Below are positions 16,134-24,707 of a stretch of DNA of 64,000 nucleotides, piece by piece (positions within the stretch are counted from its first letter, which is position 1; every line of letters starts with the position of its first letter). A program made the translations under genes and the position numbers. Below the pieces are notes generated by a model. That model worked only from the letters and a program-made list of their open reading frames with translations. It searched no databases and was not told the DNA's origin. The stretch comes from Gammaproteobacteria bacterium (lineage in GTDB: Bacteria > Pseudomonadota > Gammaproteobacteria > DSM-16500): assembly GCA_031291175.1 (NCBI GenBank), contig JARLJO010000016.1, positions 1-64,000 on the forward strand, read 5' to 3'.

Positions 16134-17753
16134 TCATCGTTGACTAACCGCTTTTTGTAACAATTTGTAATTTTCCCCTCCGTCGAATTTTTCCTGTTCG
16201 GCCTGGTTATATTGTTTTGATAAACGATAATCCTGCTTGAAGAGACAATAAATATTCGATGGCTTGAAAAACCTCTCCTCTCTCAGTAATGCTTGGCTGC
16301 CTACAGGCCGCCTATTAACCTGTTGGCTACTCAGGCTTCGCATCGTTTCCTGTTTAAGGCAAAACGCGGCGAAGTCATCCGCAACATTATTTGGTGCCGC
16401 CGCTTCCTTGTCACCAGTCGCCACCATAGTTGTTTGACTAAACATGGTTTTAATATGATGTTTGATTAAGTAATTAAAATATTCGTGTTGATGCACAATA
16501 TAATAAAATAAACTTTTAGAAAAATTGGATATTTGCAGTGGTTGTATCCAATTCAATGAAACGATAGGACGAAAATGATCTGAATAATTTCTTCTGTAAC
16601 TGAGCGCCATGGGTTTTTCTTGAATAGGATGCAGTAATAACACTTCACAATCCTGATAAGCACGACTTGCGGCTGCAATTCTCACGGTATAGCTTTCTTT
16701 CGTTAGCGCTTTTAAAGTAGTAACTCTTTTTTGTGATTCGACAAATGCCCATGTGTCTGCAAATCGTTGTTCAAGCTGAGAAGCATTTTTCATTTTATGT
16801 AAAAAAGTTTCTATTAGCTCCAGATAGGCTTTTTCAGGAAAAGCCCGAGACTGTTGATATTCAGCAAATAATTCTGGCCCTAAAAGTGCTTCTAATGAAG
16901 TAAACCCCGTCAAATTCAGCGCCCGCAGCGGCGACTCATGATCGATCACGAGTTGATGTTTTTGGCCGTACTGTTCCCAGTATTGTCGGTGCAACTCACC
17001 TCTTTCAATTAAAATGGCTCTTAACCGAAAATAAGTCGTTTCCGTTATGTGGTGATTTAACAATAAATCCAAAAAATTTAATAAATATTCTTCCACCGGC
17101 AAATGAATAGCAAGCTTGCTCTCATCGTTTGATACCAGCTGTTTAATAAACGGAGCAATATGATCAAACGTCGCTCTCGCCAAATGCTCGTAAGGATGAA
17201 GCGCAGTATCCCTCACAAAGATTTCTTCAATGACGGCATCCTTATCCACGACGAGATTAGGCACACATAAATCATAACTAATGCCATCGGCCACGCCATA
17301 CAACATATTGGAACCAAACAAACACTGCCCACTGATCACTTCTCTAAAGGCCGGTATTTTGTAAGAAGATCCGAGTTGCGTGGTTTGTTTGGCTGATGCC
17401 ACCAGCCAGATATTAGCAAACAAGCCACAGTTTAGAGGCCAATAAACCTCATCCTCTTTTAAAGACTCATTTGTGATAACAGCCACTTTATCGATGTCAT
17501 TCGCAAAGGCAATCTGACTTTTTTGTAAAAAAGAAAATAATTTTTCCCGCGCACGTTTAAAACGAGGACTGAGATGTTCGCTGTGACTATCACGTATGCT
17601 GTATTGATGAGCGGAGTGAGTGAATTTTAAGGCAAGATTTTCGGCTGGGCTGGGAGAAGGCGTATTGTCACACAACAATATGCCTTCTTTAAAAGGCGTA
17701 ATGCTAAAAGGTAATTCGGGAGAAGATTTGCTTTCATTATTATCATGAGGCAC
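16134..17753 (-). CDS. hypothetical protein, 539 aa
   Basis: I do not recognise this protein. It lacks a signal peptide and membrane helices, and is long, mainly helical and rich in His, Tyr and Gln. The first 45 residues are polar and low in structure (Ser, Pro, Asn); the rest appears globular. No catalytic signature was identified. The gene converges on the Fic gene across a long-hairpin repeat. Its size, lack of a known domain and position next to Fic and protease-like genes are typical of Legionellales effectors. That is context, not proof. The start at 17753 has no strong ribosome-binding site. Confidence 0.68.
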   Translation of the reverse strand: MPHDNNESKSSPELPFSITPFKEGILLCDNTPSPSPAENLALKFTHSAHQYSIRDSHSEHLSPRFKRAREKLFSFLQKSQIAFANDIDKVAVITNESLKEDEVYWPLNCGLFANIWLVASAKQTTQLGSSYKIPAFREVISGQCLFGSNMLYGVADGISYDLCVPNLVVDKDAVIEEIFVRDTALHPYEHLARATFDHIAPFIKQLVSNDESKLAIHLPVEEYLLNFLDLLLNHHITETTYFRLRAILIERGELHRQYWEQYGQKHQLVIDHESPLRALNLTGFTSLEALLGPELFAEYQQSRAFPEKAYLELIETFLHKMKNASQLEQRFADTWAFVESQKRVTTLKALTKESYTVRIAAASRAYQDCEVLLLHPIQEKPMALSYRRNYSDHFRPIVSLNWIQPLQISNFSKSLFYYIVHQHEYFNYLIKHHIKTMFSQTTMVATGDKEAAAPNNVADDFAAFCLKQETMRSLSSQQVNRRPVGSQALLREERFFKPSNIYCLFKQDYRLSKQYNQAEQEKFDGGENYKLLQKAVSQR

Positions 17754-18490
17754 GGTGAGACCTATCGTATCTGTATGGCACAGTTAAAATGAGTGACCAG
17801 TTTCTATCAAATGGCTTATGTCTATCCTTCTACACTTAATTCCCAGCACAATGGCTTGTATCAGGCGTTAAATAATCAATTCCACGCCCGCGCTAAGATA
17901 ATTAAAGCGCATAATAGCAGACCTTGCTCAAAAAACCCATGTGTGCGATTAAGCGCCTTACTGCGCAGCATCGCTTTAACCATCTGATTTCATTTATTAT
18001 TTTTTAATGCGGTCGTGTTAAATGCATTAAACTTAATTAACCCAGATTTACCTGGCACAGGGTAGCATAAAGAATAGACAGAACATAATAAGAAGTTTAT
18101 GTCTCAGCCAACTACTTTATTAGCTATGCTCCCAAACTCCTACGTACCGTGGACAAGCCACGGTACGTAGGAGTTCTCTATTGCAATTGAAGTAAAACAA
18201 TTCAGAACCTGGAGATGTTCTATAAAAATATACTCACACTTTTTAAATTTCTATGAAAACTTCTAGCATCATTCAGTTAATCATATAAAATAAAGTTTAC
18301 GTGTTTCACTATTAGTATTCTGGATATATTTGATAAGGGAATATCAAGTCTATGCAAAGAGCCACATCAAACCCCTTACTGCAACTCGCATTCAATAGTC
18401 GTGAAGAAATACAAATATAAGCTAGAAAGGTTCTCTCTAGGGGATTCATCTGGCCCATTTATTTTAAAATTGTCATACAAGGAAGCAGAG
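17754..18490. other. 737-base intergenic region with one family B palindrome
   Basis: A 64-codon open frame at 17793-17987 has no ribosome-binding site or recognisable content, and I do not count it as a gene. The region holds a perfect B palindrome at 18135-18175. The rest is AT-rich and probably contains the promoter of the large secreted protein downstream. Confidence 0.6.
18135..18175. repeat. family B palindrome, perfect 41-bp copy
   Basis: Perfect 18-bp arms (AACTCCTACGTACCGTGG at 18135-18152 and its complement at 18158-18175) around the loop ACAAG. The same loop and inner stem occur at 41260 and 52177, while the outer stem bases change in pairs. Confidence 0.92.
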
Positions 18491-21400
18491 ATGAGATTTC
18501 AAAAATATATTTTCGCCAGTGTGCTATTTCTACTAAGCCTATTCTGCTTACCCAGCGCGGCTTTTGCGCATTTGATCTCCATCGCTGCAACCTCCCCTTT
18601 TCCATCGCAGGTGACAACCTCATCTACGACCACGGCCAGTTATACCGTCACTAATCTGACATCAAGAACGCCGTTAACCATTATAGACCAAAGCCAATTT
18701 CCCAATGGCTTGTCCATTTTGACATCCACATGCGCTAATGCATTGATAAGCCCAAAACAGTCCTGTGTGATCACGCTGCAATTGAAGGCTTCTTCTGCTG
18801 CGCAAACCATTTCAACCGCATTGAAAGAACGTGCCAGCCCTTCCGCAGATGGTGTCCAATTTCCCATTGTGGTGGCTGTGGTGGGGTCCTCTTCTAAAGG
18901 CCAATTTACAGTGACTCCAACTGCGGGTGCCAACGGTACTATTAATCCAGGCACCCCAAAGACCGTGGCAAGTGGCAGTAATTTATTATTGACAGCAACC
19001 CCAAATACAAACTACAGCGTAAATCAATGGTTGGTCGATGGGACAACAGTACAAACAGGCGGAAACAGTTTTACACTGACTAACATTACAGCGAATCATA
19101 CGGTGCAAGTCACTTTTGTACTGCCTCAATTCACCATTACCCCCAGTGCAGGCGCAAACGGCACCATTAGTCCCAATACACCAACATCCGCAAATAATGG
19201 TAGCAACTTAACCTTCACCGCCACACCCAATACCAATTACTTCGTTAACCAATGGTTGGTCGATGGCGTACCCGCACAGACAGGTAGCAACAACTTTACA
19301 CTCACTAATATTACAGCGAACCATACTGTTCAAGTGACTTTTGCTATTACGCAATACACTATTACGCCAAGTGCAGGCGCAAATGGTTCCATCAGTCCCA
19401 ATACGCCAACAACGGTTAACAGTGGTGGCAATTTAGTATTGACTGCAACACCTGCTTCAACCTTTGCCGTTAATCAATGGCTTCTTGATGGTACGCCAGT
19501 GCAAACAGGCGGAGCGACTTATAGTTTAACGAATATCACAGCCAATCATGCGGTCTCGGTAACATTTAGTACGGCTACACCCTGGATTGCGAATGGTGCA
19601 GTGAATGCTCTTGTCAATGACCCAACCAATCACCTTGTGTATATCGGTGGTGATTTCACTCAGGTTGGCCCGCGTACGGGAGTCGCCGTCCCTATTGATA
19701 GCACAACGGGTTTAGCGCTTGCGGCGTTTCCTCAAGTATTACCGACTTTAGGTGGGGTGACGGCCGTTATCTCAGATGGCGCTGGCGGATGGTATATTGG
19801 CGGCTCATTTTCGTTTGTAGGTGGTGTGGCTCGTAATAATCTTGCTCATATTAATGCGGATAATACATTGGATATGAGTTTTAATCCCAATGTTACTGGT
19901 TCTTTTGGTTCAGGTATATCCGCGCTTGTCCTTTCAGGTACCACTTTGTATGCGGGAGGCAGTTTCACTACCGTTGGCGCATTAACACGAAATAATCTTG
20001 CTGCGATAGATACGACTACAGGGCTGGCAACAGGATGGGATCCTGAACCCGATTCTTTAGTAGCCTCTTTAGCTGTGAATGGCGGAATTGTTTATGTGGG
20101 TGGCGCTTATAGCAATATTAGTGGAGTGGCGCGTAATCGGATTGCAGCAATTGATGCGATAACCGGTCTTGCCACCGGTTGGGATCCTCATGCGGACAGT
20201 ACTGTCGCTAGCATTGCTGTCAATGGCGCTGGTTCTACAGTGTATGTGTGTGGTGCATTTTTATCTATTGGCGGTGCATCACGTGCAGCCGTTGCTGCGC
20301 TAGATGCGACAAGTGGGCTTGCAACGTCATGGAATCCTAACGCAGACAACAATACAGCGACATTAGTCCTGGGTGGTTCGGTGGTGTATGTCGGCGGACA
20401 ATACACAAACATTGGTGGCCAACCACGGGCTGGTATAGCGGCAATCGATATTACCACAGGCTTGGCAACGGCCTGGAATCCAGGGACTAGTGGTAGCGTG
20501 TCTGCAATTGCACCCAATGGTACGACGGTTTATGTCGGTGGTACTTTTACTACTATGGGTGGACAAGCGCGCAACAACATTGCAGCACTGGATAGTACAA
20601 CAGGGAATGCTACTGCATGGAATCCTAGTACCAATAGTAGTGTCAGTGCTCTTGCCTTTAGCGGTGGAACGGTATATGCCGGCGGTACTTTCACCTCAGT
20701 CGGTAGCCAGGTTCGTAATCGAATTGCCGTCCTGGATGATACCAGTGGTATTGCTACAGCATGGAATCCGAACATCAATAGCACGGTTAGTGCCCTGGCA
20801 TTGAATGGTTCTACTTTGTATGTCGGAGGTAGTTTTTCTCTTGTTGGTGGGCAAAGCCGCGCGCGAATCGCGGCAATAAATACATCAACAGGACTTCCAG
20901 CTGCCTGGAATCCAACGTCGAGTGGTGCCGTTACTGCGCTAGCGGTTGGCGGTGGTGGCTCTCCTATCTATGCAGGTGGTACATTTGCGACGATAGGAGC
21001 GGCAACTCGCAATAATATTGCTGCGCTAGATGCGACGACAGGTAATGCAACGAGCTGGAATCCAAATGCTAATGCTGGGGTATCTGCCATTGCTGTCAAT
21101 AGCTCTACTATCTATGCTGGAGGCAGTTTTACTACTATCGGTGGACAAACTCGTAATCGGATTGCTGCGTTAGATCCGACAACGGGTCTTGCCACGGCCT
21201 GGAATCCGAATGCGGGTTCGGTAGTTTTCGCACTAGCCATTGATAATAGCGGCTCTCCAATTTATGCAGGTGGCATTTTTACCAGTATTGGTGGTCAAGG
21301 ACGTAACTACCTTGCTGCGTTAGATGCGACGACAGGTAATGCTACGGGCTGGAATCCAAGTCCGGATTTGTTTGTACGGGCGCTTGCCATCAATGGTTCA

Positions 21401-21625
21401 ACGGTATATGTAGGGGGACAATTTGCTAATATCGGTGGACAAGCTCGCAATGTTCTAGCGGCGATAGATGCGACATCCGGCTTGGCTACCAGCTTTAATG
21501 CTAACATTAGTGCTAGCTCCGTCATTAGCGCTTTGGGAGTCGCAGGCTCAACGGTCTATGCTGGAGGAACCTTTAGTTCGGTTGGGACACTTCCAGTGAC
21601 AAATATCGCTTTTGTTCCGCAATAA
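18491..21625 (+). CDS. large secreted repeat protein: InlB-like repeats plus a 14-unit beta-propeller
   Basis: A secreted protein of 1044 residues. The signal peptide is MRFQKYIFASVLFLLSLFCL with cleavage after AFA. The ATG at 18491 follows an AAGGA site; the frame opens earlier, at 18401, but that extension would bury the signal. Domains in order: an N-terminal Ig-like domain of about 105 residues, shared with the protein at 33923-35623; three near-identical repeats of about 75 residues (138-361) of the divergent InlB B-repeat type, each with GANGTI.P and NQWLVDG; then about 14 units of roughly 48 residues with the pattern Y.GG.F...GG..R..IAA.D..TG.A..WNP, the delta-60 repeat of beta-propellers. 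Fourteen units would fit two seven-bladed propellers. Probable role: adhesion or binding at the cell surface or outside; the ligand is unknown. Confidence 0.85.
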   Translation: MRFQKYIFASVLFLLSLFCLPSAAFAHLISIAATSPFPSQVTTSSTTTASYTVTNLTSRTPLTIIDQSQFPNGLSILTSTCANALISPKQSCVITLQLKASSAAQTISTALKERASPSADGVQFPIVVAVVGSSSKGQFTVTPTAGANGTINPGTPKTVASGSNLLLTATPNTNYSVNQWLVDGTTVQTGGNSFTLTNITANHTVQVTFVLPQFTITPSAGANGTISPNTPTSANNGSNLTFTATPNTNYFVNQWLVDGVPAQTGSNNFTLTNITANHTVQVTFAITQYTITPSAGANGSISPNTPTTVNSGGNLVLTATPASTFAVNQWLLDGTPVQTGGATYSLTNITANHAVSVTFSTATPWIANGAVNALVNDPTNHLVYIGGDFTQVGPRTGVAVPIDSTTGLALAAFPQVLPTLGGVTAVISDGAGGWYIGGSFSFVGGVARNNLAHINADNTLDMSFNPNVTGSFGSGISALVLSGTTLYAGGSFTTVGALTRNNLAAIDTTTGLATGWDPEPDSLVASLAVNGGIVYVGGAYSNISGVARNRIAAIDAITGLATGWDPHADSTVASIAVNGAGSTVYVCGAFLSIGGASRAAVAALDATSGLATSWNPNADNNTATLVLGGSVVYVGGQYTNIGGQPRAGIAAIDITTGLATAWNPGTSGSVSAIAPNGTTVYVGGTFTTMGGQARNNIAALDSTTGNATAWNPSTNSSVSALAFSGGTVYAGGTFTSVGSQVRNRIAVLDDTSGIATAWNPNINSTVSALALNGSTLYVGGSFSLVGGQSRARIAAINTSTGLPAAWNPTSSGAVTALAVGGGGSPIYAGGTFATIGAATRNNIAALDATTGNATSWNPNANAGVSAIAVNSSTIYAGGSFTTIGGQTRNRIAALDPTTGLATAWNPNAGSVVFALAIDNSGSPIYAGGIFTSIGGQGRNYLAALDATTGNATGWNPSPDLFVRALAINGSTVYVGGQFANIGGQARNVLAAIDATSGLATSFNANISASSVISALGVAGSTVYAGGTFSSVGTLPVTNIAFVPQ

Positions 21626-21656
21626 CATTGCATTATAAGAGTATTAAAAGCGATAT

Positions 21657-21694
21657 CGAGGGGTCTAGTGCGAGAATGGCGCACTAGACCCTCG
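21657..21694. terminator. bidirectional hairpin terminator between convergent genes
   Basis: A 15-bp stem with one bulged G (CGAGGGGTCTAGTGCG at 21657-21672, complement at 21680-21694) and a short loop sits between the stop of the propeller protein and the stop of the convergent 866-residue gene. The T-run is poor (AATTATTTG follows), so strength is uncertain. Confidence 0.6.
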
Positions 21695-21719
21695 AATTAT
21701 TTGTGCCCCATATGGATTT

Positions 21720-24320
21720 TTAATGCTGTGGCTTAGGCCCTAATAAAGGTTTTTCAGATTGATCCGCATCCTGGTCTTCTTTTAGTACGGATTTTCCAGC
21801 TTTTTCTAATTGATGCGCGGCGCTAAATAGCCCCCCGCTTTCTTTTTTGAAGCCGGACTTCGATTGGGATTCATACGTTGCAGCGGCGCCACTCAATGCT
21901 GTTACCGCCCCCACACCGATTGCCGCTTTAACACCGAGTGCGAGACCCGCAACCGCAATGGCTTTTGCTCCAAGCAAACAGGCCAGTAAGCTGCTGCCGC
22001 CTGATGGTATTGCAAATAAAATACCCGCAGTGATTAAGGCAATACCACCCAATAAGAGCATGGCGTTAGCCAGTTTTTTCCAAAGCGGTTTTTTATTTAT
22101 GCCTTTTATCAGTGCGCCAAGACGCGCGACTTCGTCGGCATAGTTTTCTTTGTTGCGTTTATCCATTAATAATGGATCAGGTCCATGACCCGGTACGGGC
22201 CCATTTACCACGATGGTGGATTGTTTTATCACGCTAATGAGAGTGGACAAGTCTTTGTGTTTGACACGGTCTTTCAGTGCGGCGACTTCCGCGAGCACCA
22301 CTTCACCCATAGCTTGTAGTCGTGGATGAATGCGCGGACGTTGACAGGCGTTTTGTAAGGCTTCCAGGCTTTCGGTATATTCACGCTCTGCAAAGGGCGA
22401 GGACTTTTCCATTACCATTTTTAAAGCGTGTTGATCCACTGGATTACGTTTGTTAGTATTCGCGCTTTTCAGATACATAGCTGTGTCGGTTTCACGTGAA
22501 TATAAATTGTCATAATCAATTAATGCCGTTTTACCACGAGAATCGTTTTTGCAGCCTCTTGATCCTCCCAGCATGTGAGCATTGATTTCAGCGGAGTTAC
22601 GACTTCTTGCCCTGGTTTGTTCGACAATATCACCTTGTTGTTTTTTGATTTCATCAGTGACGTCCATCTGAATGCCATGGGCAAGATATTGTTGTCTAGC
22701 CCATTCTTGCGTGGCATATTCGGATTCGGTTTCTGTTCTATCTTGACCGCTGGCACAGGCGACTAATTCAAAAATCTGTTGTTTTCCGCGAATCTCAACA
22801 GATACTTGTGCAGCACGACGATAACGCTCCGCTTGATTGGATGGGGTCGGATGAATCGACGGTGGATTGTCCGTTACCATCGAAGACAAATCAATGCGTC
22901 TGTGCGTGCCATCCCAGTTACAAGGGACGTAAGTAACATCATTGGCAGAATCGGGATTACGTCTTGTGTCGTCATAGGTATGGCGAATCATCAAGTTTTG
23001 ATGTTCCATCGGCGAGTCGGTGACAAGGCACGTAAAATGGATTTTAGTGGCGTCCGCTTCTTCAGGGCTTAACGCAAATTTTTGAATGATAAATTGTCGT
23101 ACTTGTTCAATATTCTCATGGGTGCTGGCTTGCAATCTGGCATCCGTTTCTCCCCCACCAATATAAACTGGCGTTGCACTGCGAGCGAAGTGTTGTGTGT
23201 TTTCAGGCAATGCAGCTTGAGAGAGTAAAGTGTTTCTATCCAGTGCTTCACCGTCGACATTAAAAAGCAATTCATTGGTGACAAAGAACGCATTCTTGAT
23301 ACCGTGCAGATGAGATTTCCGTGTTTGCGCACCCAGCATACGATTATCTTTGCTAGCTAATTCAGCAAAATAATGATTTGCCACTTGCATGGCCATGAGT
23401 TGTTTTGTTTGAAATGTTTTATCGAGGCCAGAAGGAAATAAAGTGGTTTTTGTCATATCGGCAAAGATATTTTGCTTTTGTTCGGCGGATTTCGTCGTAA
23501 TGGGGTCCTGCGTGATTCGATGCAAGACATTGTTTGTCGAATCCAATGAGATTGTCACCAATGATTTAGCGGGATCAATTAAAGCGGCTAAATTACGATA
23601 GTGAAACAGCAAAGTTTCATAATCTTTTGGCTTGCCGCAACCGGCATCCAGATGAGCGCTATGCAATACATTGCAGAGTGTCTCTGTATTAAATTGTTTT
23701 TCAAGGCTGTCTAGTGCGTTTTGAAAAGCAGTTTTTTCTTCTTTATTATGAGGCAATCCCAATTTTTTGGCTTTGTCCGCTGTTTCAAAAACATATGTTG
23801 TTAACTGTGCAAAGTCATTTTGTAATTGTGCCCGGAGTTCATCATACAGTTGCTGATCGGCAAAACTGGTTGCTTCACTGGACTTTTTACCTAAGACATA
23901 ATCGATTCCACGCAATCTGCCTAACACACGTAGCAGAAGATTATTGGCTTCAACGCGATAATGATCAATGGTTGGGTCGGTGATATCCTTAGCCGCGGTG
24001 GCGTCCCGAACGGCGGCTACGGCAGTCGGGTATTTTGCATCGTATTCTAGTGAGCGAACGATGCCGTGTTGTGCATCAATATCTTCGCGAAATAAATTTT
24101 CTAATTTTGCATAAAAGTCTTTTTGAGTCAAGATTGGCTCTTCTTCCTCTTTTTCCTCTTCTCCATAAATATCGTCTATGTCTATTTGCGAGCGATCATA
24201 ATCCGCGTCATCTTTTATTTCAGCGGGATTATTGAAATTACGGATATAGTCGGAAAGCTCCAAAATGGGATCAGCAAACCGTTCGTATTCTTTGCTGTGA
24301 GTCAAAATGGGTTTGGGCAT
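21720..24320 (-). CDS. putative CX5R phosphatase with C-terminal membrane hairpin (SidF-like candidate effector)
   Basis: An 866-residue protein without a signal peptide. An acidic stretch (GEEEKEEEEP, residues 53-62) follows a short N-terminus, then a long helical region. Near the middle is VACASGQDRTET, with Cys522 and Arg528. This is the CX5R active-site loop in the CxSGxDRT form used by phosphoinositide phosphatases such as SopB/IpgD. Conserved-looking blocks upstream (HFTCLVTDSP, CNWDGTHRR) may help build the site. Near the C-terminus (about 768-830) two long hydrophobic stretches form a probable membrane hairpin. The layout, a central CX5R domain plus C-terminal membrane pair in a ~900-residue protein, recalls the Legionella PI 3-phosphatase SidF. 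Phosphatase activity and host targeting are inferences. It stands alone. Confidence 0.68.
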   Translation of the reverse strand: MPKPILTHSKEYERFADPILELSDYIRNFNNPAEIKDDADYDRSQIDIDDIYGEEEKEEEEPILTQKDFYAKLENLFREDIDAQHGIVRSLEYDAKYPTAVAAVRDATAAKDITDPTIDHYRVEANNLLLRVLGRLRGIDYVLGKKSSEATSFADQQLYDELRAQLQNDFAQLTTYVFETADKAKKLGLPHNKEEKTAFQNALDSLEKQFNTETLCNVLHSAHLDAGCGKPKDYETLLFHYRNLAALIDPAKSLVTISLDSTNNVLHRITQDPITTKSAEQKQNIFADMTKTTLFPSGLDKTFQTKQLMAMQVANHYFAELASKDNRMLGAQTRKSHLHGIKNAFFVTNELLFNVDGEALDRNTLLSQAALPENTQHFARSATPVYIGGGETDARLQASTHENIEQVRQFIIQKFALSPEEADATKIHFTCLVTDSPMEHQNLMIRHTYDDTRRNPDSANDVTYVPCNWDGTHRRIDLSSMVTDNPPSIHPTPSNQAERYRRAAQVSVEIRGKQQIFELVACASGQDRTETESEYATQEWARQQYLAHGIQMDVTDEIKKQQGDIVEQTRARSRNSAEINAHMLGGSRGCKNDSRGKTALIDYDNLYSRETDTAMYLKSANTNKRNPVDQHALKMVMEKSSPFAEREYTESLEALQNACQRPRIHPRLQAMGEVVLAEVAALKDRVKHKDLSTLISVIKQSTIVVNGPVPGHGPDPLLMDKRNKENYADEVARLGALIKGINKKPLWKKLANAMLLLGGIALITAGILFAIPSGGSSLLACLLGAKAIAVAGLALGVKAAIGVGAVTALSGAAATYESQSKSGFKKESGGLFSAAHQLEKAGKSVLKEDQDADQSEKPLLGPKPQH

Positions 24321-24707
24321 AAAGACCTCTTCATTGTTGTATAGTCATGCAATAAATTGCTTCGATGCTTAATTATAGCCCCCAAAGCTTATCCTAACCT
24401 TAAGATAATCAGCAATTTAAGAAAAAAGCGTTACTAATACGCAGCGTCATTTCTGAGTATTATCAACCATGTAGCGATATAATGATCATTGCTGACTCTC
24501 GCAACACAGGCTTTATTACAGCAATGAAAGAAGTACAAAGCATAAATTTCAGATGTTTTTTTCCACGAAGTGGAAATAACATAAAAAAACGGGGTGGCAG
24601 GGTAGGTTTGCTTTTTACGCTGCTACGCCTGCGAGCACGAAAAAAGTAAACCTACCCTGACAGGATCCCAGTCAATTAAATTCTTTAGCGACTAACTAGC
24701 CGCATGC
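24321..24707. other. 387-base intergenic region with repeat fragments
   Basis: No gene seen. It contains a stretch at 24508-24557 similar to the inner part of the long hairpin at 15971-16117, immediately followed by a family C element at 24561-24676. Confidence 0.65.
24561..24676 (-). repeat. family C element, reverse orientation
   Basis: Reads TTCCACGAAGTGGAA, then AAAAAAACGGGGTGGCAGGG, then TAGGTTTGCTTTTTACG, a short GC-rich centre, then AAAAAGTAAACCTACCCTGA and CAGGATCCCAGTCAA. The central part folds on itself (AGGGTAGGTTTGC against GTAAACCTACCCT). Related copies lie at 12517, 33771, 35747 and 47024. Confidence 0.85.

Noticed and set aside
17793..17987. Open frame of 64 codons upstream of the large secreted protein
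   Set aside because: No ribosome-binding site, no hydrophobic or domain signal, no overlap with a promoter-like feature; length is near the chance level for this AT content.
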